Source of the DNA: Sulfotelmatobacter sp963699695
GTDB taxonomy: Bacteria; Acidobacteriota; Terriglobia; Terriglobales; Acidobacteriaceae
Assembly: GCA_963699695.1 (NCBI GenBank)
Contig: CAVOUU010000006.1
Coordinates: 372,001-436,000, forward strand
DNA length: 64,000 nucleotides
Direction of reading: 5' to 3'
Shown: piece after piece, positions 8,285 through 16,705 of the stretch
How positions within the stretch are numbered: the first letter of the stretch is position 1
How the letters are laid out: each line of letters starts with the position of its first letter
Made by a program: the position numbers and the translations under genes
Notes under the pieces: model-generated
Told to the model about the DNA's origin: nothing
Database searches by the model: none
What the model saw: the letters and a program-made list of their open reading frames with translations, nothing else

Positions 8285-8384
8285 TACAATTGCGAGCCCA
8301 GGTTCGGCCCAAAAAGTTACTGCTGGTTACCTTGGTGACCTTGCGGCCGCTAGCCGGATCCTATTTACTAGGTCCGACCTGAGG

Positions 8385-8501
8385 TTACGGGTGAAAAATG
8401 ATTACTCCACCATCCGGGGCGGGACCCTGGGGAACGGCGGCGTAGGCATAAGCACCCATTAGCGCAAACATCAGGACGGCAATCCTGACAACGTGCTTCA
8501 T
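8385..8501 (-). CDS. Small secreted peptide, 38 residues
   Basis: A short gene on the minus strand: start ATG at 8499-8501, stop TAA at 8385-8387. The product begins MKHVVRIAVLMFALMGAYAY and ends PDGGVIIFHP: a basic start, a hydrophobic core, then an AYAYA cleavage-like site and a mature part of only about 17 residues. AAGGAG lies eight bases upstream of the start (8510-8515). A perfect TATAAT box sits at 8561-8566, and a strong terminator follows at 8243-8284. All elements of a monocistronic gene are therefore present. The function is unknown; I recognise no family. The region between stop and terminator is about 100 bases with several short inverted repeats. Confidence 0.7.
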   Translation of the reverse strand: MKHVVRIAVLMFALMGAYAYAAVPQGPAPDGGVIIFHP

Positions 8502-8560
8502 GAGGTTTTCTCCTTCCGCGACTAGGATTCCCAAACACGGGATCCCTGGCGCGGAGGAGA

Positions 8561-8566
8561 ATTATA
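8561..8566 (-). promoter_or_regulatory. -10 box of the small secreted peptide gene
   Basis: A perfect TATAAT on the minus strand, 60 bases before the start codon. No good -35 hexamer is found at 17 bases (TTAAAA-like only); a TTGACT lies too close (7 bases). The predicted leader is about 50 bases. From here to 8822 I see no gene on either strand. Confidence 0.5.
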
Positions 8567-8822
8567 AGGCACGAGTCAAGGGTTTTTTAAGTAGTTCCCT
8601 GTAGGCCGCAATTCTCCATCCACATTCCCTCGATTCCGAGGCCAAGAAATTCATCCCCTCCGAAGCCTTAACTTATTTGAAATCAGGTTCTTGTGCGCCA
8701 CAACCCCGATTGAAATCGGGTGCGAGATAGGCTCGCGAGGTGAGGTCGGAGACAGCCTAGAATTTACGAAATCCGGAATTTCTTGAGATAGCAGAGATGA
8801 TTGCAGAGGGGGTTACAGATCG

Positions 8823-9734
8823 TTATTTCTTTGAGCCGGCGCGCGCGGAAAATTCCAGATTCGGAGCTAATGGAAGGGGAGCTGCCACGACGCTGGGCGC
8901 ATTCCCCGCAGGGGCTACGGGCGATAACTGAGCCCGCGAGAGAGCCCGATCCACCATTCCTTCAAACATGGGAATCAGGGAGTCAGCCTGCAGCGGATGC
9001 TGAATATCAGAGAGGCCCTGTTCCCAGCGCTGAGGCCGCAACAAGGTTGAGGTGGCTTCGCGAGCGGGACTCTTCATCAACGTATAGCTGAGCCAGATGA
9101 TCAGCGCACAGTTGTAAGCAACCATGTTGGCCAGACCTACCGCAATCTCAGTCACGTGATATCCAGCGGAGTAAGCGATGAGACTCAATTCCACGAAGGC
9201 AAACGCGCCGAAGCCGAGGGCGATGCCGAAGCTATGCTGCCGGCGGCTCACTCCCAGATAGCGGGCAAAGAAAAGCAGAAAAAGAACCATCCCGACCTGA
9301 ACAATGCGAACGCAACGCTGCGCGGTCATGATCGCTTGCACCCAGGGAACGGTGTCCGACGATCGCGTGGATACTGAGACGACGCCCGCCACCAATAGCA
9401 TGACCAACCCCGCCCACTGGAACAGAACGGTGCCCATGTCACGAAGAGTGTGAAAGGGATGGAAGACGTCGAGAAACGCCTCGTGAATCACTTTGAAGCC
9501 CAAAACCACGCTCACGGCAGTTGTGAACCAGGAAAGGTAGAAACAGGCGGAATGGTTATACAAATAGGTTGGAAAAACCACAGCAAAGGTCAGGATCTGA
9601 GCAACTACGTAGGCGAAAAAATATTTGAACTGGCGGTGCTGTCCGCGGCGGAGCATAAGAACGGCAATCACCGTTTGCACGATGGGATGCGCGATCCATA
9701 AGGCGTAGAGAAGAATCCTGGTCTTTTCGCTCAT
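8823..9734 (-). CDS. Polytopic membrane protein of unknown function
   Basis: 303 residues with about seven hydrophobic segments between residues 5 and 215 (for example ILLYALWIAHPIVQTVIAVL near the start, GLVMLLVAGVVSV, IALGFGAFAFVELSLIA and LANMVAYNCALIIWLSYTLM). A cytoplasmic tail of about 85 residues rich in Pro and Ala follows. A pattern of aromatic and polar residues in the segments (FKYFFAYVVAQ, YLYNHSACFYLSWF) suggests a sensor or transporter-like core, but I recognise no domain. The gene stands alone: the DUF58 gene ends 214 bases upstream on the same strand, and the gap holds an inverted repeat (9857-9880). Confidence 0.75.
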   Translation of the reverse strand: MSEKTRILLYALWIAHPIVQTVIAVLMLRRGQHRQFKYFFAYVVAQILTFAVVFPTYLYNHSACFYLSWFTTAVSVVLGFKVIHEAFLDVFHPFHTLRDMGTVLFQWAGLVMLLVAGVVSVSTRSSDTVPWVQAIMTAQRCVRIVQVGMVLFLLFFARYLGVSRRQHSFGIALGFGAFAFVELSLIAYSAGYHVTEIAVGLANMVAYNCALIIWLSYTLMKSPAREATSTLLRPQRWEQGLSDIQHPLQADSLIPMFEGMVDRALSRAQLSPVAPAGNAPSVVAAPLPLAPNLEFSARAGSKK

Positions 9735-9856
9735 GGCACCGTTTCAGGGCTTGCCATCCTCATGGCAAGAACCAATACCGCAAGGACATGCGTGCATTGG
9801 GACAGCAGACTTATTAACCGAAGTTAAACCTTTTCTGGAGAGTGTTCAATGTACTC

Positions 9857-9880
9857 AGGTAACCCAAAGTAACGTTACCT
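9857..9880. promoter_or_regulatory. Inverted repeat upstream of the membrane protein gene
   Basis: AGGTAAC, a 10-base spacer, GTTACCT. The spacer side includes a second palindrome, GTAACGTTAC (9869-9878). It lies 120-145 bases upstream of the start at 9734 and after the stop of the DUF58 gene. No T-run follows on either strand, so an operator is more likely than a terminator. Confidence 0.4.
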
Positions 9881-9948
9881 TCGTGCCATATGAGAAAAGA
9901 GGTGCGGATATTAAGCCCGTGCGGATATTGAGCCCGAAAGGATCTCCA

Positions 9949-11481
9949 CTAGGCGGGGTTGTCCGCGCCGGTACCAGGCTGGTTGGAGCCGAGAAAGATA
10001 AAGTATGAGGAATCCCACAATGCCGTAGGAACGCTGCCGCGAGGCCGAGCGGTGAGCACGATGTTGTATTCGCTGGTGGCGCTCTCCCCGAGTTCGGCCA
10101 GCACATTGTGGCTTTCCGTGCGCAATCGAGGACTATGCGGGGTTTGCGAATCATTCCGTGGCTCGATCACAGCAAGCTGCGCAAGAAACTCATGTGGATC
10201 GGTATAGCGCGATCCCGGGATGGCAAACGATATTTCGGCGGCCTGCGAAGAAAAATGCCACGCCAGCGAAGCCGCCAAGCTTACTGCGCGCTCGTAGCTC
10301 GATTCGGAGATGGCTCCCTGCTGAGGATTATCGAAGACAATGCGAAGCTTGCGCTCATCCTCGCGGGCGAACTCGCGTACCTTCAACGAGCCGGACTTGG
10401 CTGTCGCCTTCCAGTCCACGTGCCGTGCCGAATCTTCCGGCATGTATTCGCGAATGCGATAAAGATCGGAGCCGCGTCCGCGCTCAAAGCTCTCCCAGTC
10501 CCCGCGAACCAGGGGAATAATCTCAAACATTTCATCAGGGGGGTCGATTGCGGGATAGACCAGGATTTCGCGCTGCAGGGCGACATCGCGCGTCTTGGTG
10601 AGAAAAGAAAAAGGAAAACGCGTGGCGACGCCGAATCCTGATTCGCAATGTCGTCCACGGCGGTCAAAGCAAAGCTCGATATCCGCCGCCAATTCTGCTT
10701 TCGGCGGCAGGAACGGGAAATAAACCATGCCTTCGAAAATTCCGCGGGTGGATGGCCTGATCTCGACCCGGCGGACGCGCCAGTCGCGCATTCGCACCCA
10801 CTGATTTTCCGGAGCACGATTCAGCGGAAACGTGAAGGTAGTGCGCTCCCAACGCCACTGCCTGCGGACTTTTTGGCCTTTCGTGTTCCGCGCCGTCACT
10901 ACACGGATGGAAAAGGCCGGCAAGAATCGCCGCGGGTTGTGTAGCAAGATTTGCCCTTTGACCGGGCGCCCCGCAAACACATGCTCGGGGAGGCGCACAT
11001 CGAGCTCAATACCACGCAGAACCAGCGCGGAGGCTACGCCCGAAACCAGAATCGCCGAGAGCATGGCCGCGACAACAATGTAGAGCAGATTGTTGCCGGT
11101 GTTCAGGGCGGCGATACCAATCACCATCGTGACCAGCACATATACAATGCCGGCCTTGGTAACTTCGTAGTGAAAGGTATGACGCAGGCGCTCGATGGCC
11201 ACACGGCGCGCCAGGTACGGCACGGTGACTAATCCCACGAACGCAGCCATTAATAGGGCAATCGAGGCCAGGACAACCGAGGCCCAAACATGGCCGGCTT
11301 CGCCCGACGCCGTGGAAAGCAATGCCGCGCCGAATGCAATTCCTAGCCCAAGCAATGCGAAGAGGAACTTTAACCACACTTCCGCGGATGCGGATTGCAT
11401 CCACGCGGAGGCGCGGACGCGAGACATTCCTGGCAAAAGGCTGGTATCGATGGAACTCACTGATCGCAGCCTAGCACTCAC
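9949..11481 (-). CDS. DUF58 domain membrane protein
   Basis: 510 residues. Three hydrophobic stretches lie near residues 33-60, 65-85 and 108-150. After them comes a beta-rich part, then the DUF58 core with RGSDLYRIREYMPEDSARHVDWKATAKS (about 340-370, quoted across the motif YMPEDSARHVDWKATA). DUF58 proteins are von Willebrand A-related and usually sit beside MoxR ATPases and transglutaminases, where they are thought to help assemble envelope complexes. Here no MoxR gene is adjacent, so it appears alone. The C-terminal part ends TALWDSSYFIFLGSNQPG. Confidence 0.88.
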   Translation of the reverse strand: MSARLRSVSSIDTSLLPGMSRVRASAWMQSASAEVWLKFLFALLGLGIAFGAALLSTASGEAGHVWASVVLASIALLMAAFVGLVTVPYLARRVAIERLRHTFHYEVTKAGIVYVLVTMVIGIAALNTGNNLLYIVVAAMLSAILVSGVASALVLRGIELDVRLPEHVFAGRPVKGQILLHNPRRFLPAFSIRVVTARNTKGQKVRRQWRWERTTFTFPLNRAPENQWVRMRDWRVRRVEIRPSTRGIFEGMVYFPFLPPKAELAADIELCFDRRGRHCESGFGVATRFPFSFLTKTRDVALQREILVYPAIDPPDEMFEIIPLVRGDWESFERGRGSDLYRIREYMPEDSARHVDWKATAKSGSLKVREFAREDERKLRIVFDNPQQGAISESSYERAVSLAASLAWHFSSQAAEISFAIPGSRYTDPHEFLAQLAVIEPRNDSQTPHSPRLRTESHNVLAELGESATSEYNIVLTARPRGSVPTALWDSSYFIFLGSNQPGTGADNPA

Positions 11482-11561
11482 CCGCTAGAACGGGCAATCG
11501 CGATCGGTAGGGATGGAAAGCCTTCGTAACGTGGGAAGGTGCCGTAGCCGAATGGCGGCCC

Positions 11562-13859
11562 TCAGTACTCGGCCAGTTCCTTCATGGCAAGGAATAAGTC
11601 ATTCGCTTGCGGCAGAATGGCATCTTCGAGAATCGGCTGGTAGGCGACGAAAGTATCTTTGGCTGCGACGCGGCGAACCGGCGCGTCGAGCTGATCGAAG
11701 AGCTGGTCGGCGATGCGTGCGGCGATCTCGGCCCCATAGCCCCAGCTCAGGGTGTCTTCGTAGGCGACGAGCGCGCGATTGGTCTTGGCGACCGAGGCAG
11801 CAATCGTCTCCCAATCGAAAGGATTCAGGCAACGCAGGTCGATCAACTCCACTTTTACGCCGTGCTCGCGCTCGAGTTTTTGCGCCGCTTGCAGAGCGCG
11901 CGGAACGACCGCACCGTAGGTGATTACAGTCAGGTCCGTGCCGGGATTCACAATCTTCGCTTTGCCGAACGGAATCATGAAGTCCGGTCCGGGATAAGGG
12001 GCGCGCCCATAGGTCTCGCGGTAGAGTCGCTTGTGTTCGAGAAACAGCACGGGATCGTCGCAGCGAATCGCGGTGCGCAGCAGACCTGCGGCATCGAGCG
12101 CATTCGACGGAAATACAACGCGCAGACCGGGGATATGCGTAAAGACGCTCTCGCCGCATTGCGAGTGATAAATTGCGCCGCCGGTCAGGTATCCGCCAAT
12201 GGCGACTCGGATCAGAACCGGGCATGAAAACTTATTGTTCGAGCGCCAGCGGATTACCGAGAGCTCGTCGCGAATCTGCATCATGGCAGGCCAGATGTAG
12301 TCGAAGAACTGAATCTCGACGACTGGCTTGAGCCCACGAGTCGCCATACCGGTGGCGCGGCCCACGATTGCGGCCTCAGCTAAAGGAGAGTTGAAGACAC
12401 GATCGTTGCCGAATTCGCACTGCAGGCCAAAGGTGAGCTTGAACACTCCGCCCTTCCCTTTCACCAGCTTGCGCTTCAGATATTCTTCGCGGCTGCAATC
12501 GGCGACGTCTTCTCCGAAGATCACGATGCGCTCGTCGCGCTTCATTTCATCGCGCAGCGTTACGTTGATCAGATCGGCCATCGTCTTTGCCACCGGCTTT
12601 TTGCCGTCCGCTGAGTCCGCACCCACTACAGGCTCGGTAGCGAACGCGGAAGAGGCCGGATCGAGGTCCGGAGAATACACATACTGCATCACGCTTTCGG
12701 GCGCGGGAGGCAGGGCGGCGAGAGCTTCATCCACGGCAACCTGCAGCTCTTCATCAACTTTCTTCTCCAGTTCGTTGATGCCCTTCTCGTCGAGAATGCC
12801 TTCGCGCAGCAGAAACATTTGCGTGCGCGAAACTGGATCGCGGGCGGCATCGCGTTCGCGCTCGGCATCTGGACGGTAGAGGCGTTCGTCGTCAGAGAGC
12901 GAATGCGAATACGGGCGGATCACATGGGCATGAACAAAAGCCGGCCCGTGACCTTCACGGCAGTACTGGGCCGCGCGCTGGAAGGCCGCATAACTGGCCA
13001 CCGGATCGGTGCCATCGATCTCTTCAAAATGAAAATTCGGGAAACCCGAGACCAGCCGCGAAATGCTGCCGCCAGCGGTCTGCACTTCGACGGGAACGGA
13101 TATGGCGTAGCCGTTATCCTGAACACAAAAAATTACCGGCAGCCGACTGAGGGCGGCGGCGTTCATCGCCTCCCAGAATTCGCCTTCGCTGCTGGTGCCA
13201 TCGCCCAGGGAAACGTAGGTCACTTCATCGCCCTTAAAGGAAACATCTTTGAACTGGCGATAATCGGTGCCCGTGTCAGAAGTGGGTGCCCCGCTTCTCG
13301 CGTCCTTTGCGAGAAGTGGGGATAGCCTGTCTGTCTGCTTTGCATTTTCGGCGAGCCGTGGAATTTCAGCCGCCTTGGGATGCCGCGAAAAATACCGACC
13401 CGCCTCAGCGCATCCGACCGCCTGCAGAATCTGCGAGCCGGTGGGCGAAGACTGCGTCACGATGTTCAGGCTCTTGTAGCCCCAATGTGAGGGCATCTGG
13501 CGGCCGCCGGAGCTGGGATCGTCCGCCGCACCCACCGCCTGCAAAAACATTTCAACCGGCTTGACGCCCAGCGCCAGGCACAGCGCCCGATCACGATAAT
13601 AAGGATAGAACCAGTCGTAGCCGGCTTTTAGAGACATGCCAGCGGCGGCGCCAATGGCTTCATGCCCGGCACCTGACATCTGGAAGAAGATTTTTTGCTG
13701 GCGCTTGAGCATGATCTCCCGGTCGTCGATGCGCCGGGAGGTATACATAATGCGGTAGGCTTCGATGAGCTGATCGCGAGTGAGCCCTTCAAGATTGCGG
13801 GACTTTCGCCCGCTACTGCCGGGAACGGACAGCTTGGGATCGGTTTTTGTAGTCGCCAT
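11562..13859 (-). CDS. Branched-chain 2-oxoacid dehydrogenase E1, fused alpha and beta subunits
   Basis: 765 residues joining E1-alpha (about 25-400) and E1-beta (about 425-765). The thiamine diphosphate motif GDG...N is clear: SLGDGTSSEGEFWEAMN then CVQDNGYAISV. The beta half has FGEDVADCSREEYL, FNSPLAEAAIVGRATGMA and LIDLRCLNPFDWETI. This enzyme decarboxylates 2-oxoacids and transfers the acyl group to the lipoamide of E2; no E2 or E3 gene is adjacent. The family is usually called 2-oxoisovalerate dehydrogenase, but substrate cannot be fixed from sequence. About residues 170-200 hold an insertion (TDRLSPLLAKDARSGAPTSD) made by a palindromic repeat, just before the conserved VTYVSLGDG strand. 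Confidence 0.9.
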   Translation of the reverse strand: MATTKTDPKLSVPGSSGRKSRNLEGLTRDQLIEAYRIMYTSRRIDDREIMLKRQQKIFFQMSGAGHEAIGAAAGMSLKAGYDWFYPYYRDRALCLALGVKPVEMFLQAVGAADDPSSGGRQMPSHWGYKSLNIVTQSSPTGSQILQAVGCAEAGRYFSRHPKAAEIPRLAENAKQTDRLSPLLAKDARSGAPTSDTGTDYRQFKDVSFKGDEVTYVSLGDGTSSEGEFWEAMNAAALSRLPVIFCVQDNGYAISVPVEVQTAGGSISRLVSGFPNFHFEEIDGTDPVASYAAFQRAAQYCREGHGPAFVHAHVIRPYSHSLSDDERLYRPDAERERDAARDPVSRTQMFLLREGILDEKGINELEKKVDEELQVAVDEALAALPPAPESVMQYVYSPDLDPASSAFATEPVVGADSADGKKPVAKTMADLINVTLRDEMKRDERIVIFGEDVADCSREEYLKRKLVKGKGGVFKLTFGLQCEFGNDRVFNSPLAEAAIVGRATGMATRGLKPVVEIQFFDYIWPAMMQIRDELSVIRWRSNNKFSCPVLIRVAIGGYLTGGAIYHSQCGESVFTHIPGLRVVFPSNALDAAGLLRTAIRCDDPVLFLEHKRLYRETYGRAPYPGPDFMIPFGKAKIVNPGTDLTVITYGAVVPRALQAAQKLEREHGVKVELIDLRCLNPFDWETIAASVAKTNRALVAYEDTLSWGYGAEIAARIADQLFDQLDAPVRRVAAKDTFVAYQPILEDAILPQANDLFLAMKELAEY
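13284..13321. repeat. Dispersed palindromic repeat, copy B (inside the E1 gene)
   Basis: On the minus strand it reads TCCCCACTTCTCGC, a 6-base loop, then CGCGAGAAGCGGGGCACCC. The left arm matches copies A (6653) and C (53244) over 13 bases and the right arm nearly so. It is translated in the E1 frame as SPLLAKDARSGAP. Confidence 0.8.
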
Positions 13860-14054
13860 CCGTTTTCCTGAAGATACTTTATTAGATCGCCGAACCTAAG
13901 AGTAGGTGCAACATTTTGCGCCGCAGGTTGCATTGTAAATGGGAATTGGGCGATTAGAAAACAGGCAAATCATCCCGAGGAAGTCCTGATCGGAACGCTG
14001 GCCGGAAGAGCGTGGCTGATGGCAGAGGCACCCATCATTTATCCTTAGAAGAGC

Positions 14055-14753
14055 ATGATCCAGACTCGCCGTGCTTTCGATCCGCATTCGATCAAGTTGG
14101 TGATCTTCGATCTGGATGGCACGCTGATCGATTCGCGCCTAGATCTGGTGCACTCGGTCAACGCCGCGCTGCGCCACATTGGACGGGATCCTCTGCCGGA
14201 TGAGGTGATCGCCAGCTACGTAGGCGACGGCGCGCCAATCCTGATTCAGCGAGCATTGGGCGGCGAGGCGGTGGATGAGGCAGTTGTGCGCCGGGGCCTG
14301 CAGTTTTTTCTATCTTACTATCGCGAACACAAGCTCGACCACACCACGGTTTATGCGGGCATTCATCAATCACTTGCTGCCATTCAGCGTGGATCGAATG
14401 GTTTGCCGCGCACGATGGCGGTGCTCTCGAACAAACCAGTCGGGCCTTCGCGAGCCATCGTTGAATTGCTCGGCTTGGGGTCATTTTTCGCGCAGATCTA
14501 CGGCGGGAACAGTTTTCCGAGCAAGAAGCCCGATCCGGAAGGCGCGCGGCAATTACTGAAAGAACTTGGGGTTCGACCCGAGCAGGCTGTGATTGTCGGC
14601 GACTCGCACGTCGACGTTGAGACCGGCAGAAATGCCGGAATGTGGAGCGTAGCCGTCAGTTATGGCTTCGCGCCGCACACACTGCAAGATTCGCACCCGG
14701 ATGTGCTGGTGGATTCGCCTCAGGAACTGGTAGAAGTTTTCGGCCGACCATAA
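14055..14753 (+). CDS. HAD-superfamily phosphatase, phosphoglycolate phosphatase-like
   Basis: 232 residues. HAD motif I is VIFDLDGTLIDSR (residues about 16-28), where the two aspartates are nucleophile and acid/base. Motif II is VLSNKPV, and motifs III and IV are SKKPDPEG and VIVGDSHVDVETGRNAG. A helical cap lies between motifs I and II. This matches the Gph-like class that hydrolyses small phosphoesters such as 2-phosphoglycolate, although HAD substrates cannot be read from sequence with certainty. It is divergent from the E1 gene. Confidence 0.85.
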   Translation: MIQTRRAFDPHSIKLVIFDLDGTLIDSRLDLVHSVNAALRHIGRDPLPDEVIASYVGDGAPILIQRALGGEAVDEAVVRRGLQFFLSYYREHKLDHTTVYAGIHQSLAAIQRGSNGLPRTMAVLSNKPVGPSRAIVELLGLGSFFAQIYGGNSFPSKKPDPEGARQLLKELGVRPEQAVIVGDSHVDVETGRNAGMWSVAVSYGFAPHTLQDSHPDVLVDSPQELVEVFGRP

Positions 14754-14826
14754 GACTCGTCCACTCTTTTTTCGGTAACTGTCGGACCGGCTACCTTGGC
14801 GTCCTTGGCGCGATTCCTTCGCGGGC

Positions 14827-14854
14827 TTTGCGGTTAAAAGCTTTTTACCGCAAA
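14827..14854. repeat. Near-perfect 28-base palindrome downstream of the HAD gene
   Basis: TTTGCGGTTAAAAG followed directly by CTTTTTACCGCAAA, with one mismatch. It lies 74 bases after the HAD stop and may act as a terminator in either direction, though no T-run follows the stem. The following bases (CCGCAAAGGCCGCAAAG) extend the same simple pattern. Confidence 0.5.
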
Positions 14855-14947
14855 GGCCGCAAAGAACTTCCGCGGAGTTCGCAGAGACGGGCGATCCGTT
14901 TAGGGCAGGCCCACGAGTGCTTTCCTCTCATGTAAACTCATCCGACA

Positions 14948-15568
14948 ATGAACGATCCACTGTCCAGTTTCACGGCGTCGGAGCTGCGCAAACTGCGCGG
15001 CATGAAGAATCCCTACGGCATTCAGAAATTTCTAGACGACGCACCGTATCATCTCGCGGACACCGCATGGTCGCCGCGTCGCGTACTGGCCGAGCAGACC
15101 GCGCACTGCCTGGAAGGCGCAATCTTTGGCGCTGCGGCGCTTCGCGCCAATGGCTACCCTCCGCTGCTGCTGGATTTTGAAGCTGAGAACGACACCGACC
15201 ACGTCATCGCCATTTTTCGCGAAAACGGCTGCTGGGGCGCGGTCGCAAAATCGAACTACACCGGATGCCGCTGGCGAGAGCCGATTCACCGCACCCTGCG
15301 CGAGTTGGCGCTGAGCTACTTTAATACTTACGTGAATATGCGGCGCGAGCGCACCATGCGCCGTTTTTCGATCCCGGTAAACCTGAAGCGTTTCGATCGC
15401 CAGCAGTGGATGACCACGGACCAACCCGTGTGGTTCATCGTCTATCACTTGTTCGAAATTAAGCACTATCCGTTGATCACTCCGGCCATGGCGAAGCGCC
15501 TGCATCGGGCCGACGAACGGCTGTTTCAAGCGGAATGCCTGGGGAAGGCATACAAGGCCAACCGGTGA
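14948..15568 (+). CDS. Transglutaminase-like cysteine protease-fold protein
   Basis: 206 residues, no signal peptide. The pattern of the transglutaminase-like superfamily is suggested by a helix-capped cysteine in EQTAHCLEGAIFGAAAL (Cys about residue 59), then a strand with His in ENDTDHVIAIFRENG and a third polar site in WGAVAKSN. The C-terminal half (IHRTLRELALSYF to the end) is helical and basic. Whether it is a peptidase or an inactive relative cannot be told. It may instead be a family known only as hypothetical. It stands between the HAD and the secreted-protein genes, with 54 bases to the next start. Confidence 0.55.
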   Translation: MNDPLSSFTASELRKLRGMKNPYGIQKFLDDAPYHLADTAWSPRRVLAEQTAHCLEGAIFGAAALRANGYPPLLLDFEAENDTDHVIAIFRENGCWGAVAKSNYTGCRWREPIHRTLRELALSYFNTYVNMRRERTMRRFSIPVNLKRFDRQQWMTTDQPVWFIVYHLFEIKHYPLITPAMAKRLHRADERLFQAECLGKAYKANR

Positions 15569-15622
15569 CACGAGATCCATTTCTGTGCATCCCAAAGGAA
15601 CTCCGACACTTCTAACGACGTA

Positions 15623-16591
15623 ATGTCCCGCATAATGTTCCCAACGAGAAAGCTCGTTCTGGCTCTGATGCTGCTTTCCCTCGCACTCTCGAGGGAAGGT
15701 TATAGCCAGATCGCGGAATCCTCGGCCTCGGCCAACGCTGCGTCCCCTTCCCTGCCCGATCTAAAACCCGATGCCAACGGCGACCTTTCGCAGGACCAGA
15801 TGCAGCAGTTGTTTCGCGTGGTGGCCGATAAAGATGAGCAGAACGATAAGCGCCTGCGCGACTATACCTACATTGAACGTGACGAACAGCACACTCTTGA
15901 TGGAAAAGGCGATGTGAAGTCGGTTGAGGTTAAGACCTATGAAGTGCTGGAACTTTATGGCGAGCAAGTGGAGCGGCTGATCGAGAAAGACGGCAAGCCC
16001 CTGGATAGTGAAGAGGCGGCCAAGGAAGAAAAAAAGATCCAGAAAGTCATCGACAAGCACAAGAACGAATCTGAGGATGAACTCGCAAAACGCAAGGAGA
16101 AAGAAGAAAAAGAGCGCGAGGAGGACCGCAAGTTCACTCACGAAGTCGCGGATGCCTACAATTTTCGCCTCGTCGGGACGGAATCTTTGGCTGGTCGAGA
16201 CGCGTGGGTAATCGATGCTGTTCCGCGCCCCGGTTATGAGCCTCATATGAGGCAGGCGAAGATCCTGCCCAAATTTCAGGGGCGGGTATGGATCGACAAG
16301 GACGATCTGCAACTGGCGAAGCTGGACCTTATGTGTATCGACACAGTTTCCTTCGGATGGTTCCTGGCGCGCATTCACAAGGGCTCGCGCGTCGTCCTGG
16401 AACAGACGCGAGTGAATGATGAAGTCTGGCTGCCCAGGCATGTCGCGATCAAGGTGGATGCCCGCCTGGCGCTGGTGAAGGGCTTCAATCTTGAAGCGGA
16501 CCAGACCTTCAGCGATTACAAGAAGTTCCGCTCGAGAACCCGGATTGTCGGCATTGGCGAAGTCAAGGAAGGCGAACCGCAAAAGCAGTAG
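15623..16591 (+). CDS. Secreted protein with LolA-like fold (probable)
   Basis: 322 residues with a signal peptide (MFPTRKLVLALMLLSLALS after a short start, cut near GYSQ). A start at 15635 is also possible. A highly charged Lys/Glu helix (about 120-175) interrupts a beta-rich protein. The second half has YNFRLVGTESLAGRDAWVID, RVWIDKDDLQLAKLDLMC and LPRHVAIKVDARLALVKG. This resembles the half-barrel of LolA/LolB and 'outer membrane lipoprotein-sorting' proteins, which carry lipid in the periplasm. That assignment is by pattern only. No Lol genes are adjacent. Confidence 0.55.
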   Translation: MSRIMFPTRKLVLALMLLSLALSREGYSQIAESSASANAASPSLPDLKPDANGDLSQDQMQQLFRVVADKDEQNDKRLRDYTYIERDEQHTLDGKGDVKSVEVKTYEVLELYGEQVERLIEKDGKPLDSEEAAKEEKKIQKVIDKHKNESEDELAKRKEKEEKEREEDRKFTHEVADAYNFRLVGTESLAGRDAWVIDAVPRPGYEPHMRQAKILPKFQGRVWIDKDDLQLAKLDLMCIDTVSFGWFLARIHKGSRVVLEQTRVNDEVWLPRHVAIKVDARLALVKGFNLEADQTFSDYKKFRSRTRIVGIGEVKEGEPQKQ

Positions 16592-16705
16592 TTGAGCGTT
16601 GCCTTCCCCAAGCGGGCGTGCGGTTTATCGAAGCCCCGCCTGAACCCATTCCACGCGAGTATCATCTATAACTCAACTTGTATTAGAGAGTTCCGAGGGA
16701 AGCCA

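Noticed and set aside
8300..8380. Clustered restriction-like sites (GGTTACC, GGTGACC, GCGGCCGC, GCTAGC, GGATCC) suggesting vector sequence
   Set aside because: The segment lies between the stop of the small peptide gene and its terminator, with normal flanks, and no other vector feature is present. It is probably coincidence.
8268..8462. A 64-codon plus-strand frame opposite the small secreted peptide gene
   Set aside because: It runs across the terminator hairpin and antisense to a frame with signal peptide, ribosome site and promoter; no ribosome site of its own.
9733..10008. A plus-strand frame and a 17-codon minus-strand Cys-containing leader peptide between the DUF58 and membrane protein genes
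   Set aside because: No ribosome sites; the short peptide's CPCGIGSC is suggestive but too short to support.
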